A stretch of 64,000 nucleotides of DNA. It comes from Sialis fuliginosa. Lineage: Eukaryota; Arthropoda; Insecta; Megaloptera; Sialidae. The position numbers and the translations under genes were made by a program. Under the pieces are notes generated by a model, which did no database searches, had not been told where the DNA came from, and saw only the letters and a program-made list of their open reading frames with translations. The DNA is taken from the NCBI GenBank assembly GCA_961205875.1, contig OY540813.1:7783001-7847000 (forward strand). Direction: 5' to 3'. Below, in pieces: positions 47,953 through 60,331 of this stretch (positions are counted from its first letter, which is position 1; each line of letters starts with the position of its first letter).

Positions 47953-49291
47953 TTCCCCCTTGTTGATGGAGGTACCAGACAAATGTCCTTTTTGCCCATA
48001 GAATAACGCGTCACTGACCACATTTATAATAATGCCAAGTTGTTACAGTAGACACTCGCTATCATCAACCAGTTTCGCGTGATATATGTTCAACTTGTTT
48101 ATCACTCACTTCTGGTTTTTAGTCTACTAGTTTAGTTTTTATAATAGTGAACTTATAAATATGTCCTCCTTATTTTCAATAATTATCATTAAACTTATAA
48201 TTTTTTAAAATAAATGATAATATTTCATAGCAATATTTTGGTATTATTTACAGCATAACTACTATATAATTATTAATATATTAATAGCTTGGCCCTGAAT
48301 AATTTGTCTTTCCATAAAAATTGATGAACTTATAATTATGTCCTTCAGTGTACCTACGTACGTATCTAATAATATTTCTTTTTCATTTTGAGAAAATGGT
48401 TACCAAGAAGAACAAAGGGCTCACAAATTATAAAATAATTTAACAAAGGGCTCGCGCGAGCCCCCTCGAGCTCCCTATCACTGCCTACAGGTAACGTTTA
48501 TTTTGCTTTTTGGTTTTTACCAAATTCTTTATAAAGAGTTTGATAAAAATAATGTTTCAAATCGAAATACTAAATGAAAATAAAATATGATATCCAGTTA
48601 GATCATTAAATCGACGCCCGCTTTATTTAAATCCTGCGTAGGTATAGAAGTATTCATATCCCTGACATGAAAAAGGGGATTTAAATTGTATAGTGTATCT
48701 GTATAGAATTTAAACACAAACTATGTATATAACAATATTTCTATTGTATGCATATAAACAAATGTATGATATTATGAATTGCAGCGTTCGTTCACTGCCA
48801 TTGTGACGGTGTTAGTTTTATATCCTATAAATGTATTGTTAATTTATGTGTATAATAAATGATATCATTGGTTTAACGATTACAATTCTGCCCACATTTA
48901 AATACAAATGTGGATAAAACCTGTTACTACGATCTATAAAAGTGTTGATTTTTTTACGAAAATAAATGCTTTGTATATATGTATACTATATATATATATA
49001 TGTACCTACTCGTATATATGTATGTCTTTATTATAGTTTACAGATAGTTATCGATTTTCGAACTTGTACATTTAGTGACTAATTGTGTTTAGTTATTTCT
49101 TACTGGCGACCAGGTTAAATTATCGTGTATCACTCGCATGTAGGGCGATTGGTAGATACACAGCATGCTATAGAATTATCTATCAAGAAAAGAAAAATAA
49201 GGGCAGTATGCATTCAACTATCTTTTGACAAGTTTATAAAGTATAATGAAAATACTTGATAGCACTAATGTCCTCGTTAATATTATTAATA
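47953..49291. other. Non-coding AT-rich region
   Basis: No exon or paired repeat ends recognised. A short self-complementary GGGCTCGCGCGAGCCC lies near 48448. Confidence 0.4.
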
Positions 49292-49718
49292 AGGGGTCAT
49301 CTATAAATTACGTCACATGTTAATGGGGCGGAGGGGGGTCCACAAAGTGTGACATGGTGTGACAAGGGGAGAGGAGTCACAAGCTTTGTGATGCCACATA
49401 AAAAAATCGAAACAATGAATTTTATATGAATTCGAAGAGGAAAAATTAATATGTTGAGATCAGTGAAGACATGTTGGGAACATTTCAAACGTGCATAGAA
49501 ATATTTCATATAAATTAAAATAATATAAACAGCAATGAAAAAAAAAACTAAATTCTTTTTGTTTTCGCTGATTTTGAGTACCTTATTATTGTTTCAAAAT
49601 TTGTGTGACGTCACAACAGGGGTGGGGGGGGGGCATACAAGTGTGACAACCTGTGAGAAGACCGAGGGATGGGTAAGAAATAATGAAATTTGGGTGACTT
49701 AATTTATGGATGGTTCCT
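49292..49718. mobile_element. MITE with G-rich ends, 427 bp
   Basis: GGTCATCTATAAATTACGTC on the left pairs with GACTTAATTTATGGATGGTT on the right (inverted AACCATCCATAAATTAAGTC). Inner segments on both sides have GTGTGACA-type motifs and G runs. The right end abuts the target site of the next MITE at 49722, so a second insertion landed on its edge. Confidence 0.65.
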
Positions 49719-49721
49719 AGT

Positions 49722-50090
49722 CAAAGTATATAAAGACAAGGTAGTCTCCAGAGCTCCTTAACTAATTAGCGGCTGCGCGGGAATTATATATGTAGAATAC
49801 CAATTACATAAAATTCCTTTATTTATTCTTGTTTTCGTATTTTAATAGACCAAATTGTCTGCGATAGCTTTTTTATGATTTGGCAATGTCGAATTTGTAC
49901 TTATTTGATTGTATGTGTTGTTAAAATATCAAAAAATACGAAAACAGGAATAAATAAAGGAACTTTTTGTAATTGATATTCTATTATACATTTATAGCAT
50001 TTGAATACATCCCCCAGATGACGTCAATTCCTGCGCCAACGCTGATTGGTCAAAGTATTGTTGAGACTACCTTGTCTTTATATACCTTGG
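49722..50090. mobile_element. Foldback MITE with 8-bp target duplication, 369 bp
   Basis: Ends CAAAGTATATAAAGACAAGG and, inverted from the right, CCAAGGTATATAAAGACAAG, both continuing into GTAGTCTC. Flanks TTCCTAGT (49714-49721) and TCCCTAGT (50091-50098) differ at one base. The arms also share ATTCCTTTATTTATTC around the middle, inverted near 49950, so much of the element can fold back. Confidence 0.85.
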
Positions 50091-50098
50091 TCCCTAGT

Positions 50099-52283
50099 AT
50101 ATTTTACATCAACAACAGTTAATTCGGCCAATATTGTTTTTAAGATCTACGTTATCATAGATCTCTGTAAATTTAAGTAGATCTATGGTAATTGACGTAG
50201 GCTAGATCTACGCAGATCTTTTATTAATCAATTAAAGTTGTGATGTAATTAAACTATCATTACTATCACTATGGTGGAATGCGGTGATTATGTTTTTAAA
50301 TCAACCAGTCGCGCGAATTTTCATCGATTTTGAAATACACGTGGGTGAAACCGCGAGGAAATTATAGTATACGAATGTATTCAGTGTATTGTATATTTGT
50401 ACATATGAATATGCATGTGCATAATATGTAGTGTATGTAACATGTATGTAAGTACATAAATGTGCTCATGTTTATGTTCTTAAAACGCTTAGAGGAAACT
50501 GTAAATTTCAAATTTAGATGGAAATTTATTTACATATTTATTTTAAAAATGTACATTTGTGCATACATACGTAAAAACGTGAAGTACATATTATCATATA
50601 TTAAACACACTAGTTGTTATATATATGATATTATGTTGTTATGAAATAAATACAATTTATGTTTTTATTAATTTGGAAATTATTTCTGCAAGCAGAAGAG
50701 TAAATAAACAAAATTACAGTCATCATATATTAATTAAGTTATATTTGAACCGTTTTTGTAATTTTTGAATTTCTTGATTAATATCACGTATTTTATTTTA
50801 TTATTGTGAAACTTTATTTATATACTTGTGTACATCTAACAAAATTTTCTATTATACTGTCTACGCATATTTCTTAAATGAACATCAATTAGTTATTTGC
50901 GGACTGCATAGGTGTACTTATAGATTGCACAATTATGGCAAAATAAAGCTCGCACATCCACACATGCTAGGGTTCCGTAGCCATTCTCTTAAAATAATAT
51001 TTGCTACTTGATAATACATATTATGTTAACGAAAAATGTAACCTCTATAAAAAAACATTCGCTCAATGGGGTAAATTAAAAAATTAAGGAAACTTTACAG
51101 TCTACGAGAGGGGAGCCCATAAAATATTTTTTTCAAAAATCTCATCATTTCTGTATTTCGGTCATCAATCTACGTCCGTGTAGCAAATTTCATCTTAATA
51201 GGTATATAATTGAGACAATAAATCAAATCTGATTTTATAAATACGCCCCTGGACAATCACTGCTTTATTAAATCTCCAGAGAATTGAAATACTTGTGTCA
51301 TTTATGTATATATGTAATATGTATGTATATATACCATTTCTGTACGTTCACCTAATTATATGCTAATGAAGTACATTAGCTAAGTATGAATTTTTTATCA
51401 AGTTAAATTTGTTCCGATGTTTTTGAAAATTCGCATGAGTTAAAATGATTATTGCATCACTCTTTTACGGTATACGCTTATTCCATGCTTTGCACAATTT
51501 TAATAGTTGATTTTTACAGATTTTTTTTAGAACGCATCGATCATACAGGTTGAGTAAAAAAAAATATGGAATATTGCTCATATTTTCTAAAATATTCATT
51601 ATTTAAAAAAAATGTTTTAGTAAAAAAATTATTTCATATGTAATGCTAATCTTAAAAAAATTAATGCAATTAAATCAGTTACGATATTATGGTATCCAAC
51701 TCTATTTTCTTAAATGACAACATATCTAATTTATTGGTTCTATGAATAGATCTTAATTTTTGCGTACAACCCTGTCGTTGCGCTCCAGGCGAAAACTAGA
51801 ACTAGCGTCCCCCTGATGTAATCGAATACTTTTTTTTCGTTGCCATTTCAATTTTGGCACCCTTCAACCTCACTTTAACACCCACCTCTACTATATTTGA
51901 TGATCTTTTTTTTATTTTTAAAATAAAATTATTAACATAATTAAAATTTAAAGTCAGACTAGAAATTAATATAACTCGATGAATATCCAAAAAAAATTTG
52001 CCCGCAATTGGGACATATTTTTGTAACGATATAATTTTTACATTTACGAAATAATTGTATTACTTATTATTTTTAATTACATATTTTAAAATAATTATGT
52101 TGATTGAAGTAAATTAATATTATTATTATTTTGAATAAAAATTGTATTATTATTATTAATTACATATTTTAAAATAATTATGTTGATAAAAGTAAATTAA
52201 TATTATTATTATAAATAGTGTTATGAGATTTTTGGTTTGCTATAAAATCATTAAATCTCGAAATAATATATTTAATATTCACA
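50099..52283. other. Non-coding region upstream of the pacifastin-type gene
   Basis: Contains clustered AGATCTACG-type motifs at 50143-50222 that are partly inverted, a repeat tail with GCTAGGGTTCCGTAGCC near 50968, and a short direct duplication at 52079-52213 (TAAAATAATTATGTTGAT twice). The promoter of the gene starting at 52284 must lie at its right end. Confidence 0.45.
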
Positions 52284-53486
52284 ATGCTTTACAAAGGCTT
52301 TACTGTAGTAATTTTTCTGATATTTGTGGTTCTCACAAACGCGTGGAGTAAGTGCACATTTAATATTTATTTAGCTTTTAAAGTGAATTTATGTAGATCT
52401 ATTTTTTACTATTTTTTATTAGGAATCCGCAGAAACTAGGAACCGTTTGTTTATCTATATAAATTTTATACCGATTAAGATGAAATTTGGTATACCCAAG
52501 AACAGAAATTATAATATTTTTGAAAAATAATTTTTTTGGACCCCCTTTCTATAGACTGAAAAGTATATTACATTTTTTGTTTCACTTAATCCATTAAGTT
52601 GTCTTTAGTAGGTCTTCTAAAATGAAACAAAAAATATTATGTGACCTTTTGATTTTAACCATTCAGTCATGAATTATTTGCTTTTAAATGTCGTTATCAT
52701 AGCCCCAACCCCCTCTAATTTCTAAACTTTTTTTTCACTTAATCCATTAAGTGGGTTGTTTTTAGATAGGTCTCCTAAAATGCAACAAAAAATATTATAT
52801 GACCTTTTGATTTTTACTCTTCAGTCACGAATTATTTGCTTTTAAATGTCGTTTCAGAGCATCAACCCCCTCTAATTTCTAAACTTTTTTTTCACTTAAT
52901 CCATTAAGTGGGTTGTTTTTAGATAGGTCTCCTAAAATGCAACAAAAAATATTATATGACCTTTTGATTTTAACTCTTCAGTCACGAATTATTTGCTTTT
53001 AAATGTCGTTATCAGAGCCTCCCCTCTCTAATTTCTAAACTATCAATTAAAAATATCTAAAAAAAAAACAACAAAATGTAGCTTTTAATTAGTACTTTCA
53101 GTGAAAATTATATCGAACACTGTAGCAAAAATATTTTATAAAAAAATTTGAAATAACTTTTTTTACAAATCGTAATGACTGTGATGTTTTATTATATGTA
53201 TATTGTTTTTATTTAGCTCGACCTGAAGTAGGACATCCATCGTTATGTGAACCAAATCAACGTTTCTTCAAGGGATGTAACGTATGTAAGTGTAATGCGG
53301 TGTTCACACCAAAGAAAACAAAACAGCAACACGGTGTTTGAAAACACGTCGTATTTAAAAATACATAGGCTTTATTGCACTTTTGTCAAAAAGACACGAT
53401 GTTGCTGTTTTGTTTTTTCGGTCTGAACACGGCATAATAGCAGAGGAACAGGTACAGTTTCTTGCACATATGTATGTGCTCTATAG
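52284..53486 (+). CDS. Small secreted pacifastin-type protease inhibitor, exon 2 carrying a MITE
   Basis: Exon 1 (52284-52347) encodes a signal peptide (MLYKGFTVVIFLIFVVLTNA). After an intron, exon 2 starts at 53217 and encodes LCEPNQRFFKGCNVCKC, the first part of a pacifastin domain (C-x9-C-N-x-C-x-C). A 139-bp MITE begins two codons later. As the genome stands, translation runs into the MITE and stops at 53339-53341. Downstream of the MITE the frame gives SCTYVCAL and a stop at 53484-53486, matching the family's closing C-T-x3-C. Pacifastins are small insect and crustacean serine-protease inhibitors acting in haemolymph. Whether the MITE is spliced out, or the gene is dead, cannot be told from sequence alone. 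Confidence 0.75.
52564..53041. repeat. Tandem repeat, about 156-bp unit, three copies
   Basis: CCCTCTAATTTCTAAAC recurs at 52711, 52868 and (as CTCTCTAATTTC) about 53024. Between them lie TTCACTTAATCCATTAAGT, CCTAAAATGCAACAAAAAAT and GAATTATTTGCTTTTAAATG in each unit. The second and third copies are nearly identical and the first has diverged. The array fills the intron of the pacifastin-type gene. Confidence 0.88.
53296..53434. mobile_element. MITE inside the pacifastin exon, 139 bp
   Basis: The left end TGCGGTGTTCACACC pairs with inverted TGCCGTGTTCAGACC on the right, and the arms share AACAAAACAGCAACA further in. TAA flanks both ends (53293-53295, 53435-53437). The 3-bp TAA duplication fits PIF/Harbinger-type insertion. 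Confidence 0.85.
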
Positions 53487-53540
53487 GGATCAAGAAACTG
53501 GTAAAAAATATGTTTTCATATATGTATATTGATTATTTAT

Positions 53541-54836
53541 AAATAAATAAATTGTATTTTTTGTTTTTCAGGAAAAATATCCAGTGATTATGCTGATAGT
53601 ATTCTTCTTTAAGTAAGTATAAGATTAAAGCAAAGTTAAGATGAAGTATAATCATTTTTATTAACATTGTTTTTATTTAAATATTTTAGGAACTGTGTTA
53701 AAGTTATACAAGAAAAAAATACTTTAACCGGTTAGTGCAATATAATATAAAATGTAAGAGAATGCAAAAAATACAAAATGTTGGATTATATTCATTATTA
53801 CTATAATTTTATTATGCTAATGGTGGAAATTATTGATACGTGCTAATTATTGATTGTTTATCCTATATTATAGATTATATATAGATTACGTATAAGAAAG
53901 TCCCGTGGCTCCCATCGCAGATATTTTCTTTTACTTTATTTTTGAGGTTTCACAAGAGATTTCATGCGTTTGCACTTTGCATTCATTATATTATATATTT
54001 GCATATTATTGACATAAGACTAAATTTCATCTGATTCGATTAACTGTGTGAAATATTCGAGCAACGATCCCTTCCTTCTCACCGCATCTAAAATATAATG
54101 GAAGTAGTTAAACTTGCATACAAATAGCTCAATTGTCTCTCTATATTTTACATAGTCCATGCCATTACTTTAATAAAAACATATGAGATCTTCATGAGAG
54201 AATCTTAATTCTAGGGGTGTAATGACTGTAATAAAAAAATCATAAAATATAGTTAAATGGAAATAAAATATAAGTATCCTTTATACGATTTCTAGAAGCA
54301 AATTAATCGCCGTTTAAAATTATATTTTAAGGAGGTTATTCTAGTAATTATTAGTCAAGTGTAGGTATATATTAGAAAATTAATGTAAACATGAAAAAGT
54401 TTGTATTTGATGTACGTTCAAACAAAAATCGAACAATGTTACCAAACTTATGAACAAAAATTAATTATTACAAAAAAACGATGCGGTAAAAGTATTAATC
54501 TATCATACAAAACAATTATTAGAATTTAATCTTGGATTTGGTTTATAGAACAACCCCTTAAATTAAAAAATCTTAAATTCAATAAATAAAAGTTTTCGAC
54601 ATTTCTTTTTTATTTTAGTTTAAACTTATATTAAAAACAATTTATAAGACAAAATAATAAGTTATGAATTTGTAAATGATAAATAAATAAATTAATTTTA
54701 AGAAAAGTATTTTTAGATATTCTTCAGAAGGTAAACAACGTGAGTACAATATAGATGTAATAAATCATGACAGTGTGTAACATAAACGTCCAAACTCAAG
54801 TCCATATAATCTACTTTTTCATTAACTTTCTGCAGA
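53541..54836. other. Non-coding AT-rich region
   Basis: AATAAA-like sequences near 53541-53549 could end the pacifastin transcript. No further exon is supported. Confidence 0.4.
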
Positions 54837-54888
54837 ACACAATTCTCTGTTTATGTTTTGCATGCAAAACATAAACAGAGAATTGTGT
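54837..54888. repeat. Perfect 52-bp palindrome without spacer
   Basis: Left half ACACAATTCTCTGTTTATGT then TTTGCA; the right half is its exact reverse complement. The symmetry stops at the next base on each side. There is no target duplication. Confidence 0.95.
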
Positions 54889-55274
54889 CGAAAAAATACT
54901 ATAGATATTTTATTTGTTTTCATAATCCTATTTATTTTCTATTTATTCTAATATTGAGATATTTTTATTATTAAAAAAAATAATTTAATTTAATTTAGTT
55001 TACCCTTCGTATATAATAAATATAAATTGAAATAGCCCTAATACAAAATCATTGAAATCTAGTTACAAAACAAAACCATAGAATATAATATACAAAATAA
55101 TATGTTGAGAAGGCACCATATATACAACAATAGCTAGATTAAAGTTTAATATTGGAAATCTATTGTCCAAATTCTAAAGAGAAGGTATACATAAATCGTT
55201 GATATAATGAAAATCTAGTAATACATCGGGAGGATAAAAATAAAACGTCTCCTTGGCGACATAGTACTCATGAA

Positions 55275-55715
55275 CTCATGTTACTAATAAAACAAGTAAC
55301 TCTTTATTTAATTAATCAATTTAATTACTTAAGTCCGCAAATATAGTTTTTTTTTAATTATAGCCTTTTATTTTGTTTATATCTTTTCTCCGCTAAAACC
55401 AGTAATGAGCATGCAGTGATGCTTGCTAAAAGAAAGAATCGTCAAATTTTAAACAAAACAGTATGATAATATAATAAATAATTAATAAATAAATTTTACT
55501 AATAATTAGTTTAAATATCCACCATATTGTCAACTATTGGCCGATTGTCATCAAATCACGCTGTAAGACAGTTAAATGTATATAGATTAATATTAAGAAA
55601 TGGTAGTAATCAAATATCAACAAGTATTTCTAATTCAGTACATTTAATTAAAAAATAGCCATTACTGAGGTCATATCCAATACTGGTGACAGTATCTTAG
55701 TTTGTAACATGAAAA
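55275..55715. repeat. Dispersed non-coding repeat, copy 1
   Basis: Shares the order TCATGTTACTAATAAAACAA, GTCCGCAAATATAGTTT, ATAGCCTTTTAT, AAAACCAGT, AAAGAATCGT, TTGGCCGATTGTCATCAAAT and ACTGGTG with 57775-58195, in the same orientation 2.5 kb away. It has no coding capacity and no clear ends. Confidence 0.8.
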
Positions 55716-57770
55716 ATGGCCGGGCTAAGCATTATAATTACATTGCCTTTCGTGTTCAAACTATATAAATATAATAACAATAAATGTACATTTCGTAAAG
55801 TATAGGTATGTATGTTAAATTATTCATAAAGACAATAAATAAATATGATACCTTCAACAAATAGACCACATACATACATATCAGTATATTTCCATTCGAA
55901 TGTACTACTACAATTCTTACTTATATTACATACAAATATACCTAGGATCTTCTTGAGCCGCTAATTTCTATTCATAGCGCGTTCTAGCTACGTAGTAAAG
56001 TGTGCATTGCAGAACTTTGGAGTTTGATAAGTCTCAGAGCTACCAACACTGGAGCAACTGTACTAATTTTTATTGAAGTTTACGAAAACACAAGATTAAA
56101 ATCCGAGGTAAAGTCTTGTAATGCTCATATTAGATTATTGTAGATAGATATGCATATAGTTTATTGGGAAATTTAATTTAAATTAAAACATTATTAGTTG
56201 AAATATAAATGATAATTTTTGAGTTAAACTAAACTGTTTTATAAACTAATTATAAACTAAAATTACCTTACCTAATATCTATGTGCGAGATATTGTAACA
56301 TAGCAAGGGATTTGTCTAAATTGTCAAAATTTAATGCTCTCTCTTAAATTTATAAAAAATATAAAATACCTAGAAAAAACGCATTTTAAAGTTTCAAATT
56401 TCTATTTGTCAATGTTTTTTACCAATTGAATTTTCATTAAATTTTTAATGGGATTACATAGTAAACAAAAAAATTCATTCTTGTAGATCCATGGAATTAA
56501 AAATATTAGATAAAATTTGTTGATTCAAAAGCGTATAGATTTATTTTCTCACTTCTATTTTTAGATTTTATCTCCGATTTTTTTCAACAGAGCTATTTGT
56601 AAATTAATGACATCAAATTTTGTCTATTAACCCTACGCACATTGACAAAGTTTTACAAAGCATTTCGTTTTATTTGTTTTATTATCATATAATTAAACTT
56701 TAATTTTCAAGAATCCCTGAAAATTAGAGAATTTAATCTCTAAAATGGTTTTTATCTATTTATGTACGATCATTATAATAACATTATTTTGATTATTTAA
56801 TTGTAAAAATGAATATTCATGTCTGTATAAATAATAAATAGTGTGAAATTATGTTTGGGATTCCTCAAGTACAAGTAATTTAACCTCTTCACTAAATGTA
56901 TCGAGGCATAGTGTCTCCTTAGCATTACATCCTTTATCTTGCTAAATATATCACACAATTTGAATAGTTTAGGAACTAGGTAAATGTTTATGCGTTAATA
57001 TAATAATACACTTAAACATAAGCCCTATTGAAACAATCCTCTTCTCAAGTATCTTTGATGTGCAGATTACAGAGGTGGGTTTCATTTACACAACTTGAGC
57101 TAAATTTGAAAACGTTTATTATTTTATAATAAACTTGTAATGTAAAATAATATAACTAAATGTTGTTTTAATTAATATAAACAGTAAGTAGTAATACATA
57201 TAAACAGTAAACTACTTAATTATAAAGAATACATATTAAAAAAATTTTTTATTTAACAATAAACAATACAAAATTGTTTTAATGTATGTATTCTATCTAT
57301 ATATTTATTGTTATTTAAAAAAACTGTCTTTTATGATAAGATACTATGGAAAAAACAATATTTGTCAAATGCGAATCGAGCTTCGCAAATAAGTGTTCTG
57401 TACCATATAGTTTTTCAATTTATTAGAATATGTTAATGACACTTGATAATACAAACCATACATTTAAATCATTTAGGTTTAAATGGTTTAAGCTCTTAAA
57501 AAAGTTTAAGAACTAATTTAAAACGTAGTTTAAATATTGTAGAAAAGGTGGAAGCACAGTGTATTTTCTTTTTAATATTACATTATAATTTTAACTTTTT
57601 TTAAATACATAAGTATGGCGAGTGCTGATAATTTTTTTTTTTGATCGCCTTATATAATTATACAATCTCCTTTGAAAAAAAAAACTTAAGTACTGGCACC
57701 AGTTTTGGCCCCTTTAAGAGCAAAGCATATTGTTTTTTGGGATTAATGGGCTTTTTTTGTAATTTTCTTA
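55716..57770. other. Non-coding AT-rich region
   Basis: Nothing gene-like was recognised on either strand. Confidence 0.5.
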
Positions 57771-57774
57771 AACT

Positions 57775-58195
57775 CATGTTGCTAATAAAACAACTACCTC
57801 TTTATTAGATCAATTTAATTACCAAGGTCCGCAAATATAGTTTGTGTTTTAAATTATAGCCTTTTATATTGTTTATGTTTTTTCTCCAATAATGGATAAA
57901 GTAAAACCAGTGATTGGCATCCAGTGATGGATACTTGATAATTATTACAAAATGATAAGTACTACGGCACAAAAATTGTAAAATAAAGAATCGTAATATT
58001 TGAAACAATGTAAAGCAGATGCTATGATAAAATATTAATTAATAAATATATTACACTAATAATTATTTTAAATGTTAACCATTTTGAAACCCATTGGCCG
58101 ATTGTCATCAAATTAAGCTATTTTACAGTTAATTAAACAATAATCCAACACTGTGGTATGATCTAAGACTGGTGCCAGTAACTTATCTTTTATGA
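57775..58195. repeat. Dispersed non-coding repeat, copy 2
   Basis: Second, diverged copy of the block at 55275-55715. TGGATAAAGTAAAACCAGTG and ATGGATACTTGATAATT are present here but reduced in copy 1, so the copies differ by indels as well as substitutions. Confidence 0.8.
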
Positions 58196-59628
58196 TAAAA
58201 AACACACATATACCAAAGCGACTATAGTATATGGAAATAAAAAAATCACCAAAATGTTATACTTACAATCAAGTCTAATTTTAAAACTAATGTTGGTAAG
58301 CTTTGCGGAAGTGCTAAATCTGTTTCATTCTCATTGTCAGTGACAAAAGCTCGCGTCTTTCTAAAGCATTTCTAAACATTTCTTTTATATATCTAATTAA
58401 TTAAACGGAATCGTAGCGGATAAATTGGAATTCACACAGATTAAATGACCACATAGCCTTTAACATGCCGGTCGCATAGCAACTCGTACAATTATACCAG
58501 TATTAAAAGGTAAGCTAAACTTAAAGGGCAAACGCGACCCTTGAGTGTATAATTGCACTACGGGGTCTTGCTGACAAACATGTTTGAGTCTATTTCGGAA
58601 CAGGGTGGTTTGTATTAATGACATCACGAAAAATATATAATTTACAAATATATTGAATATTGGAAGATGTTTGCTAGTTTGGTGAGAGGAATAGAAATTA
58701 CGTATTATAATTATTTACTTCGATGTTTCCCAACAATCTCAACGTGGCGTGGATGCTCTCAGGGGTTATAGAGTAGAGTGTAGTTGTAGCTTGTTTCTGC
58801 AGTTCTAAAAATGAAAAGTGCAGTTGTAAAAGTCAATTTGTGTAGTTGAAAATTATAAAACATATTACATATGTTATAGTATAAAAAATATACTACAAAA
58901 AGGTACATCCAGTTGAAAAATTTCAAGTAGAAAACAAACAAAAATAAGAAGTATAGTTATAAAATTTTATTAAAATAACCTCTGGATGCTCTCATTCCTT
59001 TTCAAAACTAATGGAGTAATATGATCCTGTGAAGGGCGATGCTTTTTAGTTTTGAGTTAGTAAAACGAACATTAACAATACTAGAAAGTATAGTAGTATC
59101 GATCTAATAAAAAAAAAAACACACTATTATTACGTATGATTCATTATTAAACTAACTAAAGTTTTACTAAAAGTCTGGAGTAAAGTTTTTCTTTTCTTTT
59201 TAAAAGTTATGTTCAATATAATTTTTTTTGGTGGGGGTGCTGGAGGGAGGGTATCATCAGTAAACATTATAAACTGAGTGATGGCAAAAAAGGTTAGAAA
59301 ACTCGAGCTACAAGTTTATATTTGTAAGAATTTGTGAGTAGATTAAACTTTTTCGAAATAAGAAATAAACTTCATCAGCGCCCCTTTAAAAAATACTATT
59401 TAAACAAGAATAGTTTCGCTTAGTTGATTTAATATTTTAAATACTGCTATTTTCGTTATAGTTGTTTTAATTGTTCATTTAACCTATAAACTTGAATAAT
59501 ACCTTCGAGAATACTTATCATCTAAAGTGTTACTAAACTAACGTAGTTATAGTTACTATAAATTATGCTTTTGTACATTCTTGTATATGTATTTACATAT
59601 GTACAAGAGTACAAGTAATTCAGTTATT
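58196..59628. other. Non-coding AT-rich region
   Basis: No exon or paired repeat ends recognised. The short frame at 58759-58941 is low-complexity and rejected. Confidence 0.45.
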
Positions 59629-59632
59629 TTAA

Positions 59633-60327
59633 GGGAGCACATCCATCTCAACGCATCGAAAATGAACGTTTTTTAGGATTTTTCATAGGGTCTACAAGGT
59701 TAACAATTAAATAAAATGAAAATGGTATATTATTAATTGGTAATTGAAGTTTGAAAAACAATTTACAAAATATAATTTTTATAAAAAATAGAAAATAAAT
59801 AATGACATTTTTGAAGGTCCTGCTGAAAAAATGGCGCCTCACTATTTGCATGATAACTTCTTGAAATATCAATGGATCTGAAAAATTCAAAAAGATTATT
59901 TTGTTATCATGCCGATACGACAGGGCTCGAAAAAGTAGTTTTGATAAAAACACGTTCGAAGTTTTGAAGCGTTATGAAGACAATTTGTGGCATAATTTTT
60001 TCGTAGTGAGCTTACGTTTAATCTGCTATTCCAGCTTTATATTGTATCCCTTATTCTATTTGTATTTGATTGTTTTTTATATTTTTTGTTGTTGTCCTAG
60101 TTGTCCGAGCTTGTTTAGTTGCCTGATGTATATGAATCCAAGCGTGTTTTAGTCGATTTGCGCGAGTCAGTACTCTGACATTTATCGGTATAACTTATGA
60201 ATGGAATAGAATTTTTCAATATTCTTTTTGATTCTATTTTTTTTAATATTTGTAAAAGTTTGAGGAATAATAATCAATAGTAAAAAATCGATTTTTTATG
60301 CGTTCAGGTAGATGTGCATTTACTCTC
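59633..60327. mobile_element. Possible TTAA-flanked element, 695 bp
   Basis: TTAA sits at 59629-59632 and 60328-60331. The left end GGGAGCACATCCATCTCAAC then GCAT is echoed, inverted, on the right by GAGAGTAAATGCACATC and CTGAACGCAT. The similarity is imperfect and gapped, so this is a weaker candidate than the element at 1700-2376. Confidence 0.4.
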
Positions 60328-60331
60328 TTAA

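Noticed and set aside
59648-59953. 101-codon minus-strand frame and an overlapping plus-strand frame at 59901-60152
   Set aside because: Rich in Phe, Ile and Leu as expected from AT-rich DNA, no conserved motif, and inside a possible TTAA-flanked element.
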